Below, one piece after another: positions 13,601 to 25,193 of a stretch of 64,000 bases of DNA. A model generated the notes under the pieces. It saw nothing but the letters and a program-made list of their open reading frames with translations. It was not told where the DNA came from and did no database searches. The stretch covers positions 17,443,525-17,507,524 of the forward strand of contig NC_134895.1 in assembly GCF_041734735.1 (NCBI RefSeq). The letters are read 5' to 3'. The stretch comes from Babylonia areolata (Eukaryota; Mollusca; Gastropoda; Neogastropoda; Buccinidae). The stretch's first letter is position 1, and each line of letters opens with the position of its first letter. Position numbers and translations under genes: made by a program.

Positions 13601-14353
13601 TGATGGATGAATGTTCAACAGTTTGGACTTGGAACAGCACAGTATTTGAACATAGTTGACTTAGGCGGAGCATTGGAAGATGGTTGGTGTTAGTGTGCAT
13701 GCTGTTTGAAAGTAAGCAGGTTTGTTCCCCCACTGTGATCAATATTATGGATCATGGAGTATTGCATTGCCTTTGTGCAGCTATTTTTGAATGGCCACTT
13801 TAATTACATATGATATACAATGTTTCTTTCAACCAGTGAAGCATTCAGCTTTTTGACAGGGACAGGTTTATGTAACATGTTACATGGTGTTTCTGATATT
13901 AAAAAAAAAAACAACCAAAAAAAACACCCACAGGGACATGTTTGTGTGACATGTAAAATGAAGTGTATAAGAGCAAGAAGAAGAAGAAAACCATTCTTTC
14001 CAGATGTGGAGCGCCTGTGCTCACGGTGCAAGTCTTTGGTAGAGCTGGACCTGAGCGACTCTCTGGGCCTGTCGGGCATGGCCGTGGCGTCCATCTGCAC
14101 CCACCTGGCCCACGTGCAGCAGCTGTCGCTGAACCGCTGCTACAACATTCCGCCCACCTACTTCCACGAGCTGGGCTCCATGCCCAGCCTGCAGATGCTC
14201 AACGTGATCGGGATGCTCGCCCGGGGCTTCTTTGAGAACCTCAAGCAGGAGCTGCCCAAGATCCAGCTCAACACAACCCTCATCTCCACCATTGCCCGCC
14301 CCACCACAGGCCAGCGCCGCACCAGCATCTGGGAGCAGCGTGTGCGGGAGTAG
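4658..14353 (+). CDS. SKP2: SKP2 orthologue, F-box/LRR subunit of SCF ubiquitin ligase (10 coding exons)
   Basis: Substrate receptor of an SCF E3 ligase; in vertebrates SKP2 with CKS1 recruits phosphorylated p27 for degradation. Coding exons: 4658-4731, 5318-5657, 7536-7680, 8341-8449, 9269-9383, 10166-10218, 11166-11300, 12098-12196, 13272-13399, 14004-14353. All junctions are GT-AG and phases agree, giving 515 codons (human SKP2 is 424). The F-box lies at about residues 187-232 (starts DYFEHVPDEVILHIFYFL, ends near LLWRRVDI). Leucine-rich repeats run from about residue 283 to 480 (LQYLDLS, LDTLNLA, LTQLNLAW, LVELDLSD, VQQLSLNRCY). The C-terminal tail contains TIARPTTG, which matches the SKP2 tail and separates it from other FBXL proteins. 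The N-terminal 180 residues are acidic and low complexity, without a recognised domain. Start chosen: ATG 4658, with a second in-frame ATG at 4664 in a better Kozak context; exon 1 is the least certain part. The family call is from remembered human sequence. Confidence 0.9.
6139..6240 (+). mobile_element. family C SINE, copy 2 (SKP2 intron 2)
   Basis: Diverged copy with CTCAAGGAGGCGTCACTGCA and CAGATGCCTGACCAGCATCA, ending in a pyrimidine-rich stretch. It follows a T run of about 29 bases. Confidence 0.65.
6378..6515 (-). mobile_element. tRNA-like SINE head fragment in SKP2 intron 2
   Basis: Read on the - strand it has box A-like GGTTAAGACACTCAGCTGCC and box B GGGTTCGAATC, followed by a short piece of body. 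It resembles a tRNA-derived SINE head and is not a functional tRNA: the stems do not pair as a cloverleaf. Confidence 0.55.
8341..8449 (+). CDS. SKP2: SKP2 exon 4, F-box core
   Basis: This 109-nt exon carries most of the F-box, the helical segment that binds SKP1. It keeps the family signature PDEVILHIFYFL and RVCKKWSRIA. It enters in phase 1 after the donor at 7681 and leaves in phase 2 at a GTAAGT donor (8450). The next exon (9269) completes the box with CDELLWRRVDI. The acceptor is strong (TTTCTTTCAG). Confidence 0.92.
8690..9070 (-). mobile_element. LINE 3' fragment (RTE-like), decayed, in SKP2 intron 4
   Basis: On the - strand this stretch resembles the C-terminal end of an RTE-type LINE protein, in broken frames. 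It has MDWTYVKG in place of the family's RWxWIGHxLR. Further on it has pieces reading RKRGRAKNTWR-like and a WRSF-like end. It is frameshifted and has stops, so it is a fossil. A 133-codon ORF on the + strand (8591-8992) is only its antisense shadow. Confidence 0.6.
9808..9990. repeat. compound (GT)n/(CT)n microsatellite in SKP2 intron 5
   Basis: (GT)n followed by three CT-rich blocks. Similar CT tracts lie at 821-846, 1081-1132 and 4049-4066. The arginine/glutamate or serine/leucine ORFs on both strands are products of the repeat. Confidence 0.9.
14004..14353 (+). CDS. SKP2: SKP2 last coding exon (terminal LRRs and C-terminal tail)
   Basis: Terminal exon with the last leucine-rich repeats (LVELDLSDSLGLSG, LSLNRCYNIPP, LQMLNVIGML) and the tail ending at stop TAG 14351-14353. 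It is much richer in G+C than its introns, as expected of coding DNA in this AT-rich window. The tail is shorter than in human SKP2, ending soon after TTGQRRTSIW. In the human protein the tail folds back on the LRR and contributes to CKS1/substrate recognition; whether the shorter tail does so here is unknown. Confidence 0.9.
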
Positions 14354-16680
14354 CTAGCTGTGTGGCTCCAGTGGTCTGGTGGTGGTGGCCTGGGGGGAGG
14401 GACACACTCAGTATTTATTGCTCTCCAGCAGCTGGATTTGAAGGTCTCTGAAAGCCACAGGAAAAACTGATGGATGGGTTGTTCTCATGAAAATCGGGGT
14501 GGGTTTTTTGTTGTTGTTTGTTTGGGGTTTTTTAGCAATCAGGCACAGCAAAATTTTTAGGGTTGCAGAAGAGATTTAGGGTTTGCGATTTTATTTCATT
14601 TTTTAACTGAAGAGTTTTTAATTGTTGACTGTATTCTCGTCGTGTTGTCATTGAAAAGCAAATCCTCCTAACACAGCCTTCAGTCATGGGGCCTGCAAGC
14701 ATGATCATGACGTTAAATTACCATGACAAAGATCTGGTAGCTGTAATACAGAGAGAGACTTCACAGACTTCGTGGAGCCAGTTGATGTGATTTGCATCAA
14801 GTTTTTAGCAAGTTCGTGTGTTGTGTGTCAACCCACCACTGAGATGCAATAGTTGAAAAATCTTCCAAACATGTGTGGGTGTTTTACCAGTAAACGTGAG
14901 TAACCCAGTTCAAGTCTTGGCTGTTGAGGCAAGTATGCAGTGTGCTGATGGTTTAAATAGTTGTGCTGTATTTCTTATAAATACAATATATATATATATT
15001 TTTTTTTATTAGATATAAGATAAAACAAAAGGAATTGAACAGCCAAAGTTTAGCATGGGGTCTTGCATTGAAATGGTCACAACTTTCGTCTCTTTCTGAA
15101 GATGACAAAATGAGATTATTGCTTGCATGAAGTTACTGTTCAGATCAGTATGGGGACAGTTTCAAGGCTGGGAATTATTTGATGCTATACAAAATGAACA
15201 TGATGTTAAAAACCCAAAATAGACAAGTTCCATGCATGTAACTACCACCACACATGCACAGTCACTCATTCTGTCATGCATACATCACATCCACACTCAC
15301 AGAGACGCACACTGCTTTGATCGAGGGTAGGAACTGGTATCTCATGATAATAGCAAATCACTAAAAACAACTTTCTTTGAACCTTGTCTGTAGCAGTACA
15401 AATTGAACTCGTTTTGTCAGAGAATTTGCTGTTGATTTTCAGCTCAAAAGATGAATTGATTGGGTTTACACCAAATTTCCCTACAAGCATGTAGCAAGAA
15501 GTGGGTTGCTAAATGTCAGTATGATTTGAGTATTAATACTTTCAATTAAGAAAAGTGATTGATCATCAACTTTTGATTGATTTATAGCCCTTGACTCTTC
15601 TTGAAGCAACATCAGCTTTTAACAGATTGGACAAGCCCATTTATCTTGATGAAACAACATATTTACTATAGTAACAATTATAATGCTGAATCTTTTAAAA
15701 TGAGTAGATAATTTTACTGTACTTAATCTGTTGTAAGGAACAGTCCGGCTTTGCTCCACCCTAATGAACAAACGCTAAATATTTTTTCGCCAAACATTTT
15801 GTTGCATATTGATAAGAGGAATATGGTTTACAAATTAAAGTCACTAGCTTTTCATATAATCTGTCACATGCAAGACTAGCATATACTTTTGCTAGTAAAG
15901 TACACAGCATGCAAAAATTTCCATTGAAAACAAAAATAGTCAAAACCACCCCATGCATTATTAGATGGATAATAGATAGGACCATGTTGACAGCACCACT
16001 GGATGACAACAGACATCCACATGGCAGGTATGCAGGATATCGGGAAGCAAGACGAGTAACGTGACATTCATGGCGCGTTGTAGGTCTGGCTGGATCATGA
16101 GTTCATCTGCAGTTGTGTGAAACATTTATCACTGGGTCTGAATATGCATAGTATCTGTTATTTGTCAGGATGTTGACAAGTTACAGATAACGTGTGGATC
16201 ATCTGCATGCTTTGACACCCTCTTGAATCTGAAGTTATCAGGATACTGTTTAAGCAGTGGTTAACAATACGCTTCGCTGTTTTTCGCAAACCGTGTTACT
16301 ATTGTTCCACTGAGAAAACTTGTCTCTCCAGTAAACTGGGGGGGAAAAAAGGGGGTGATAATCAAAGGGTGTTTTAGTGTTATTATATTTTTCTTTGTGG
16401 TGCTCCAGTATTTAAAATTGTTTTTAAAGGTTGAAGTCCCCGTGTGTAGGGGTTGTGAATATGAGCATCCTATTTTACAAGAGAAAGAAATTGTACATAA
16501 AATTCAACTTGCGAACAAGCTAACACACACACTTAATGAACCAATGTTGACAGTCAGAAAATAATGAAACAATATAAACATTGAAGAAATAACAATTTAT
16601 TATTTTAAGTCCTTTTTTATAAGTAGACAACCTGATTCCCAGTTATATATTGATTTATGTAAGGTGCATCTTCTGTTCTT
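14354..16680 (+). other. SKP2 3' UTR and downstream DNA
   Basis: Follows the SKP2 stop. There is no canonical AATAAA close to the stop; the first good variant signal is ATTAAA at 15834-15839, which would give a 3' UTR of about 1.5 kb. No other gene or recognisable element was seen. Confidence 0.35.
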
Positions 16681-17324
16681 TTAACTCACTCCGTATGTTG
16701 GAACGCTATTGCATTCCTGATGTAAGGTGCAGTTCCGGACAACGGAACGCAATAGCGGTTTCAACAATGAAAAAAACTTTCCACACTTTCCTCGTGAGGT
16801 AGCATAACAATTGCAGCTACACGGAGCATTGTGAAATTGTCAAGGGTCAAATGGAAAGTTTCATAGATTCCGTATTAATACAAGTGTCTGCGAGCAATTG
16901 ACTCTGGTGCACCACATGACAAGCTAATCTGCATACGTATCGAAAATGGCATCACAGGCGAAACAAGTGGAAATTTTTGGAGCAAAATAGATAACAACAG
17001 CAGTTTTTACTGCTGCTGAAGTGATTGAAATGCTTCAAAATGAAGGTTCTGACATCGATGAGGATGATGAAGACGTTGATTAAAGTATCTGTAGTGAAGA
17101 AAACTACCAGCAAGAAAGTACTGACAATGACTCAGCTTCAGAGGGCAGTGAAGAGGGAGGGAGGTGGGCGTACATACGATGAAAGGAGAGGGGTTAAGTA
17201 CAGCAAGTTTTATTCAGGTACTTTATATGTTTTGTATTTTTTGTTATTTTTTTCCCTAACCCTAACAAATGGGCTGTCTGTAGGGAAAAGCAAGGGAGAA
17301 AACTATCCATCCCCAGTGAGTTAA
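16681..17324 (+). mobile_element. non-autonomous piggyBac-type element, copy 1
   Basis: A 636-bp element (16685-17320) flanked by TTAA at 16681-16684 and 17321-17324, the target duplicated by piggyBac transposases. Its ends are inverted: CTCACTCCG and CCCAGTGAG. Inside, ATG 16946 starts a peptide MASQAKQVEIFGAK, then a stop, then TAAEVIEMLQNEGSDIDEDD. This reads like the acidic N-terminus of a piggyBac transposase with the rest deleted. A second copy lies at 32231-32890. Confidence 0.8.
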
Positions 17325-19232
17325 CATTTGATGAGGTGTAACAGAACACAGATAGTTGCTTTTTTTTGTTTTGTTTTTGTATAGTGTTTACAATGATGAT
17401 GTGACAGTCACAGATTATTTGCCACTGGTACTCCATGCAAAATGCCACCAGTATGTCTTCAGGGTTTGGCAAGCCTGTATAGAGCAGAAACACTTCTTGT
17501 TCTGGAACATCAATCAGATGCATAGACAAAAACAAAGAGAAAAAAAAATCAAGGCTTCTGCCAGCCTAACCATGAGTATTGACAAAGCATAATGTTTGGG
17601 CACATAAACATTTAAGGAATATTCACAGTACTGTGATCTGTTTTTAGCATTAGTTATGTTGATGAACCAAAAGTAAGTTTAATACAATTGTGAGCTGAAT
17701 CAAAAGTTCATTTTAACATTACATTTGATCTTTCAAAACTGATTGAACCAAAACTTAAAATTAACAACAAACATCACATCATATACAAATTACAAGCTCT
17801 AATCTTGCATTGAAAAATGCATTGCCGACAATTTGTACAGTGTTCCTGTCAATAAGCTCATGTCCTTGAAAAATCAAATAATTAGATATTCAGACAAAAG
17901 TTCTACTTCAAATGTCATTGTCAATGGGTTGGGATTTTTTTGTGGTTTTTTTTTTTTTTTTTTTTTTACATATATACATGCAAAAAAAGATTAATATTCA
18001 CTGGTAGAAAAATATTTTGCAAAGGAGCACACCATCATGCACTTTATTTTGCTGGTAGCATATACTGTTCAGGGCACACAGTAACATGAATGCAATGTGT
18101 GTTCCATCCAGTGGCACACTGACATGCAGGGGGAGCTTGACACACACTGAAAGATGAAACTAGGGAGTCTTCTATTTTCGCACAGTGTTCGTACAGTCAT
18201 GGAAGTCTTGGTGGGAAAAAATACCTGACCATTTCCAGGGCTGATAAAGTCTTAAGAAGATATGTTTTCTCCTTCAGTGTCTGGAAAAATGTTGGAATTC
18301 TAATGATAAACCATGACCAGTTCCATTCAAAACACACACACACACACACACGGAAACAAAAAGTGAGGAAAATGATACCAGGATATCTGTCAATCTTTTT
18401 GTCAGTGGTGTTGTAAACAAATTGTTTGGCTTTTGTGTTTGGCATGGGAAATATGCAGTCTGGTTTGGAATAGGTCTGAAAAGCAGCATGGAATTTTGAT
18501 TGGTCACACCTGCAGGAAGGAACCTTATTAACACATACTGAAAAATGTTACTGAGGAGTCTTCCGCTTTGGTGTCACTACTTCTGATTCCACATTAACAA
18601 AAGCAGTAGAGAGAGAGGGTATTGCGAAGGCCACTCTTAAAGATGCTTTGTTATCATGTTCAATGAAAACAAAAATTAACACAAAAATACACATGGTGTT
18701 ACTGTTTGTTTCTGTATTCTGTGCATGTACTGTTGACCAAAAAAAAAAAAAAAAATTGCATGATAACGCTGAAAACATTGTGACGGAGGGACACTGATCT
18801 TCATCTTAAACCCTTGGTTTACACTGATACAGTAGAAAGCTGGTGCGTCATGAGAATGAATCCTGATGAAAAAATTTGCACCAGAACATGGTGTACATGA
18901 AAGTACAAAAGGAAAGAAACATTGGGAATGAAATGAATATCAGTAGACTTGTCACTAAAAAATAAATAAAGATTAGTTTTGATACAGCCAGATCCTGATG
19001 CAATATGAAAGCATCCATCGGTTTATATGAGAAATCGTTTTTGTAATGGGGTAGAGAGAGAACATGTAATTGTGTGTGTGTGTTTATGTGGGAAATGTGT
19101 CGAAGGGTACAGAGAGAATATGTAATTTGCATGTGGATGAAGTTCAAGAAAGAAGCAAAAGTAGTTAGCACATGTATTTGCTGATTGTTTAAGATCTGTG
19201 TATATGTGTTTCTTGTGTGTGTGTGATGTTTT

Positions 19233-19288
<56 letters not shown>

Positions 19289-20189
19289 GTTTTAGCTTTA
19301 GACAGCTGAAATGCTCAGGTATGTTGGTTGACATTACATGTATGTCTGTGCATTACTTTGATTGCGTGGAATTAAAGCTGCAGTGAATGTTACTACTAAA
19401 AACATGTTTGGTTGCCCAATGTTCATTTCAAGAAGAAAAAAAAGAGAGAGAGAGAGATGGTGGGTTGTGTTGAAACTGCAGTGTGTGTGTGTATATGTGT
19501 GTGCAAACAAGAACATGGGTTGAAGCAGAATCAGTTTTTGATACTTTTCCTAAACCCAGTATTCCACAAACAAGTGATCTGATTTTTTTTTCTTTTTTTG
19601 GGAGGGTTGGGGGGGGTGCTGCTGCTGTGTGTCAAATCAAATCAAATTATGGTGCTTAGAGCCTCGCCGACCACTTAGGCCATCTGCTGTGTGTCAGCTT
19701 TTCTTTGTTTTCAATGGGAGGCATGAGTGAAATTACAGGCATGAGAAAAAATATGTTCCTGTCCCTGGTTCATAGCAGGATGTACTGAACTAATACTTGC
19801 TGTTGAATCTCTTTAGTCTTCTTGTCAGCAGCTATTATTTTTGAAATTTCTTTTTGATTTCATAAAGTTTGAAAACATTTCAGATCCGCTCTGAGTCACC
19901 AGTAGACATTATTTCAAGTTATTGGGAAAATTATATGTTTATTTAAAATGCTGGTGCTGATATCCATGTTAGCATTGATAATTTGATGGGGGCTAAAAAA
20001 AAAACAACTTGCAGCAAACTTGATACAATCATGAGGTGCCCTGTTCCCACCTCACAATTCATGTACTGCCTCTTTTTTTTCTTCTTTTTTTTAAACTGTA
20101 TCATGCAGTTCTTCCCAAACCACAAATGCCCTGGCTTTTGTCCAGTACCAGCAGTGGATGAAGAATTCATTTTTCATTTTGAGGCCACC
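17325..20189. other. intergenic, no gene seen
   Basis: AT-rich DNA with poly(T) runs (17940-17967 and 19236-19285) and small CA/GT repeats. Around 19633-19690 a short stretch with GTGCTTAGAGCCTCGCCGAC looks like part of a dispersed repeat. No exon was supported. Confidence 0.4.
19236..19285. repeat. run of 50 T residues
   Basis: Homopolymer between SKP2 and KRI1. It may be an old poly(A) tail or a polymerase-slippage tract; the exact length in the assembly is unreliable. Confidence 0.85.
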
Positions 20190-20330
20190 TATCGGAGGAG
20201 CAACTGCTGGTGACTGTGATCGAACTGTAAAGTTGTCTGCAAAATGCAAGCTGTCAAGCTGGTTCCAAAGGGTATATTGTGTACCATTTGAATTTCTATT
20301 CCACTTGGCAAGTCTTTGCAATCCTGTCTG
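20190..20330 (-). mobile_element. LINE reverse-transcriptase fragment (motif C region)
   Basis: The - strand encodes NGTQYTLWNQLDSLHFAD followed by a decayed motif D. It aligns with [19 protein letters not shown] of the intact LINE at 53423-56434. The catalytic FADD has become FADN, so the copy is dead. It immediately borders the 52-bp satellite that begins near 20440. Confidence 0.65.
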
Positions 20331-20439
20331 CAGCTGAAATGAACAAGTACGGTGACATTTTTCAAATTACCCCCTGCACCCCTACAGACAACCAGGACTT
20401 TCCACTTGGATGAACAGCCAGGATTCACCCTCAGATTGA

Positions 20440-22310
20440 CCTGAGCCCTTGACACTAACACCCACACAGAATTAGTCTTAAATGAACAGCCACGACACGA
20501 ACACCTGTACAGAATTCAACCTAGAATGAAGAGCCACAAGCCCTTAACACTAACACCCGACAGAATTCAGCCTTGAATGAACAGCCACAAGCCCTTGACA
20601 CTTAACGCCCACAAATTCAGCCTTAAATGAACAAACACAAGTCCTTGACACCAACACCCACAAATTCAGCCTTAAATGAACAAACAAGTTCTTGACACCA
20701 ACACCCACACAGAATTCAGCCTAACAAATGAGCAGCCACAAGTCCTTGACACCAACACCCCCACAGAATTCAGCCTAATAAATGAGCAGCCACAAGTCCT
20801 TGACACCAACACCCCCACAGAATTCAGTCTTAAATGAGCAGCTGCAAGCCCTTGACAATAACACCCACAAAGAATTCAGCCTTGAATGAAAAAAGTACTT
20901 GACCGAAACACCGGCACAGAATTCAGCCTTAAATGAACCGCCACAAGCCCTTGACACCAACACCCACAAAGAATTCAGCCTTGAACAAACACAAGTACTT
21001 GACCTAAACACTCCAAAATTCAGCCTTGAAGAGCAAAAAGCCCTTGACATCAACACCAACATGGAATTCAGCCTCAAGTGAACAGTCACAAGTCCTTGAC
21101 ACCAACACCCACACAGAATTCAGCCTCAAGTGAACAAACACAAGTACTTGACCTAAACACCTGCACAGAATTCAGCCTTGAATGAACAGCCACAAGCCCT
21201 TGACACTAACACCCACGCAGAATTCAGCCTTAAATGAACAGTCACAAGCCCTTGACACTAACACCCGCACAGAATTCAGTCTTAAGTGAACAATCACAAG
21301 CCCTTGACACTAACACCCACACAGAATTCAGCCTTAAGTGAACAGTCACAAGCCCTTGACACCAACACCCACACAGAATTCAGCCTTGAATGAACAAACA
21401 AGTCCTTGACACCAACACCCACACAGAATTCAGCCTTGAATGAACAGCCACAAGCCCTTGACCTTAACACACACACAATTCAGCCTTAAATGAAGAGTCA
21501 CAAACCCTTGACACTAACACCCACACAGAATTCAGCCTTAAATGAACAGTCACAAGCCCTTGACACTAACACCCAAACAGAATTCAGCCTTAAATGAACA
21601 GTCACAAGCCCTTGACACTAACACCCACACAGAATTCAGCCTTAGATGAACAGTCACAAGCCCTTGACACTAACACCCACACAGAATTCAGCCTTAGATG
21701 AACAGTCACAAGCCCTTGACACTAACACCCACACAGAATTCAGCCTTAAATGAACAGTCACAAGCCATCGACACTAACACCCACAAAGAATTTGGCCTCG
21801 AATGAACAAACACAAGCCGTTGACACTGACACCCACACAGAATTCAGCCTTAAATGAACAGTCACAAGTCATTGACACCAACACCCACACAGAATTCAGC
21901 CTTGAATGAACAGTCACAAGCCCTTGACACTAACACCCACACAGAATTCAGCCTTGAATGAAAAAACATAAGTACTTGACCTAAACACCCACACAGAATT
22001 CAGCCTTAAATGAACCGTCACAAGTCCTGACACTAACATCCGCACAGAATTCAGCCTTAAATGAACAGTCACAAGCCATCGACACTGACACCCACACAGA
22101 ATTCAGCCTCAAATGAACAGTCACAAACCCTTGACACCAACATCAGCATAGAATTCAGCCTTGAATGAACAGCCACAAGCCCTTGACCTTAACACACAGA
22201 ATTTGGCCTTAAATGAAGAGCCAAAAGCCCTTGACACTAACACCCACACAGAATTCAGCCTTGAATGAACAGCCACAAGTCACAGAATTCTGCCTTAAAC
22301 GAACAGCCAA
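20440..22310. repeat. 52-bp minisatellite, about 36 units, EcoRI site in most units
   Basis: Tandem array whose consensus includes ACACCCACACAGAATTCAGC then CTTAAATGAACAGTCACAAG and CCCTTGACACTA. Exact spacing in the clean part is 52 bp (21601, 21653, 21705). Some units are shortened or have lost the ACAGT segment, and the left part is more degenerate. The unit is not a multiple of three and stops interrupt every frame, so it is non-coding. It lies between the 3' ends of SKP2 and KRI1. Confidence 0.95.
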
Positions 22311-22819
22311 AAATGTTTGTGAATGGCCCAAATGGTACACTGTATTTCCCCAAAAATAACACAGCTTATCATATTAAAATACAAAATTTTGTTAGGTTCA
22401 CTGACATCAGTTAACCCCTCGACTTCTTGGTCCTTGGTAAAATGTGTCCAGTGTGGCATAAGATGGAATGTTAAGTGGTGTACTTTGTTAAGTGGTGTCA
22501 TTGAGTTTTGCTGAATAAAAGTCAAAGGTAATGCAATTCACAGGAAGAAGTCCAGATCAAAAATGGAGATTGATATCCTGACCTGTGAGCTGGATTTTAT
22601 TTCAGTGAGCTGATAGCCCTTTCCTGATACTGTGATAAACAGCAGTCACAGGGTTAATGTTATAAAGCACTTAGTTAAGAATTGAACAGACAGATGACTA
22701 GGAAGCTGTTCTCTGCTATGCGTCATTTTCCTTCATGCCATCACTGTATTTTATTGAGGTCTGTTAAAACTGAAGGGAAGGCCGAAACATGATTGGTTCA
22801 GTGTTAAGAGTTATAGACC

Positions 22820-23035
22820 CCATTTCTGAAGTGGTGTGTCCTTGGGGGAAAGCACATTCCTCCAATTTTCCTTACTCCACCCAGGTGTAAATGGGTACCT
22901 GACCAGTCCAGGAAGGTTAAACATCAAATGGAAAGAACTGGGTCTCACCTTCCAGTGCCGAGCCCTGGTGACATGTGAATATGAATTCACTGCCCTGCCC
23001 CTGTGGCCGTAAAAGGCTATGGGACATTTAACCTT
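22820..23035. repeat. dispersed repeat fragment of unknown family
   Basis: Contains CCCAGGTGTAAATGGGTACC, CAGTGCCGAGCCCTGG and GCCGTAAAAGGCTATGGGAC, the dense mixed-composition style of an interspersed element inside AT-rich DNA. Only one copy in the window, so the family call is tentative. Confidence 0.4.
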
Positions 23036-23714
23036 TCTGATACTGATGAGTGAATACAGCAGTCCTTGTTTATGTCATTGCCCCAAGTTCAGATGAGATC
23101 AGATACCACTAAATTTCAGTCATTGCTCAGAGAGCTCAATCTATTGGTGTGACATATATGAATACATATAATCTTACAGTTCAATCCACTATATATTAGT
23201 AGCCAGTTTAAAATGGTACCATGAAATAAATTCACCAAAATTGTATTGTTAATGGAATTAAGACATTCTAAGAATTAGAACTGACATGAAAATCATGCAT
23301 GTCAGTAGTGTAAGTCATTGAATGAAGTTGGATGATTACCATAGATTTTTTTTCTTAACAAATTTGTGCATCCAGTGAAAACACTGTGTTTTCCCCAACA
23401 TGCAAAACACGACCATGCCATAATGATGGAAGCAGGTTTGCAGTATTGTTGAGAGAAGAAAAAAAGGAACAGAGTATTATGTGTCTCCATAATGAATACA
23501 TGTTACTGTTATGAACATAGTTGTATGTGAGTACTGCATGTAATTGGCAAAGTATGGATTAAACGTAATTATATTGAGACAACTGTCTTCACATTTGTGG
23601 TGTGTGATCTGAATGGAAATATTTGACAACAGTCAGACCAATACTCCAAAACCATATCTAAGCACTGGAACAGTGACCATGATGACACACAACAGACATG
23701 TTTTTCATACATCG

Positions 23715-23720
23715 TTTATT
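23715..23720 (-). terminator. possible KRI1 polyadenylation signal
   Basis: The first AATAAA on the - strand downstream of the KRI1 stop (24386) is here, implying a 3' UTR of about 0.65 kb. No intervening canonical signal was seen. Usage is unverified. Confidence 0.35.
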
Positions 23721-24385
23721 TCATGGCTGCTTTTCCTCTTATTTTCAGCTCTTCAGATGTCTTTTTTACCCACCGACTATTACAAATAACGCTACAAAAA
23801 CTCTGAAGTAAAACATGATAATTTGAAGCTAAAATGAGCTGTGGTAATTTGATATAATAAAGAGCTTTTCTCTATTGAATTCTAGTTCTACACAGTCCTC
23901 TCAATAGATGAGAGCAATATACAACTGGTAAAACCAACAATGATCAAACATGAGTTTTGTATTCTTATGATGACAAAGCACTTGTAAGAAACATGTACGT
24001 GATGTACAAAATTTTTCTTGGGGACAAAAATGACTTGTGCAGAACTCACTAAGGGAGGCATTAACACCACACAATATTATCATACATTCTATACAACACT
24101 GTGCCAAACAGGTTTTCATAAAATACACAAAAGCATGCATACACACAGTCATGCACTTGCACTCTTCACAAGTAACAGTATGCACCACATTCTTGTCGTC
24201 CGATATCCACACAGTAACTGTGCTGCTGACACAATGCTGTAAAGTATCACATAGTCCTAAACTCAGCACAAGTGTCTGTGAGTTCAATCATGTTCTGGAG
24301 GAAAAAAAAAAAGTGACTGCACTGTAAATACACTGCTGTAGCGAAGCGTCACACTGTCCACAACCCAGTACAAGTATATGAGCAT

Positions 24386-25154
24386 TCAGTCTTGCTCTGA
24401 CTTCAAGGGCACAATTCTGTCCTTGGTGTACTTGAATTTCCGGGGATCAATGTGAAAGGCTGCCAGTCGCGACTCCTGAATTCTGTCTTTGGCGATGTAG
24501 CCTCTGACTTTGGGTGTCCCATCACCCCCTTTCTTTTGCTTTTTCTTCCCTTTGAACTTTTTCTTCTCTCTCTTTTGGGGTGTCTGTGACTGATCCCCCT
24601 CTGCAGACTTCTGCTGCTTCTTGTTCTTCTTCTTTTTCTTACCTGTGTCTTGTCTGCCTGAACTTTCAGGTGATGCTTTCAACCCCTCCCTCTCCTCTTT
24701 CATTCCTACTTTTTGGTTGTCTGACTTGGTCTTCTTTTTCTTTTTCATTGTCTGAAGATGATCAGCATCATTTACCTTTCCTTCCTTCACTGCTAATTTC
24801 TTATTCTTCTTTTTCTTTTTCTTCTGTCCCTCATCTCCCTGACCTTTCACGTCAAGTGTCACATCTGTCCCCTCACTGCTCAACAACTGACTGCTGCCTG
24901 CTTTCAGCTTTTTCTTCTTTTTGGGAGAGGGAGCGGCGTCTTGGTCGGCTGGTTCACTGAGGATGGCTTTCCGTTTCTTTTTCTTTGGAGAGGGTCGGGA
25001 GTCATCATTGGTCTGCAGTCTGGTGCCAAAGTCTTCCTCTGCAGGTCGCTCCGATTCCGACATGTCATCAGAGTCACTGTCATGTTCAGCTGCTCGCTGG
25101 GCCAACCTCTGCTGGCGCAGCACACTGGGCCGGATGTCTTCATACTTGGATTCT
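24386..25154 (-). CDS. KRI1: KRI1 last exon, lysine-rich nucleolar tail
   Basis: This 769-nt exon encodes residues 627-881. It has at least five blocks of consecutive lysines (for example SPKKKKRKA, KKKKKKNKK, MKKKKKTKS, KREKKKFKGKKK), typical of nucleolar localisation tails, separated by Ser/Asp/Glu-rich linkers. The last 35 residues regain conservation with other KRI1 proteins (SRLAAFHIDPRKFKYTK). The AAG-rich codon runs behave like a coding microsatellite and may vary in length between individuals. The acceptor is bordered by a (GT)n tract. Confidence 0.9.
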
Positions 25155-25157
25155 CTG

Positions 25158-25193
<36 letters not shown>

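Noticed and set aside
17256-17268. Telomere-like CCCTAACCCTAAC
   Set aside because: Only two units; the matching stretch recurs at the same place inside the second piggyBac-type copy (TTAGGGTTAG near 32290), so it belongs to the element and is not a telomeric insertion.
20775-21476. Repeat-bearing protein on the - strand (SFKAEFCVGV units)
   Set aside because: The 52-bp unit is not a multiple of three, frames change from unit to unit, and stops interrupt all long readings.
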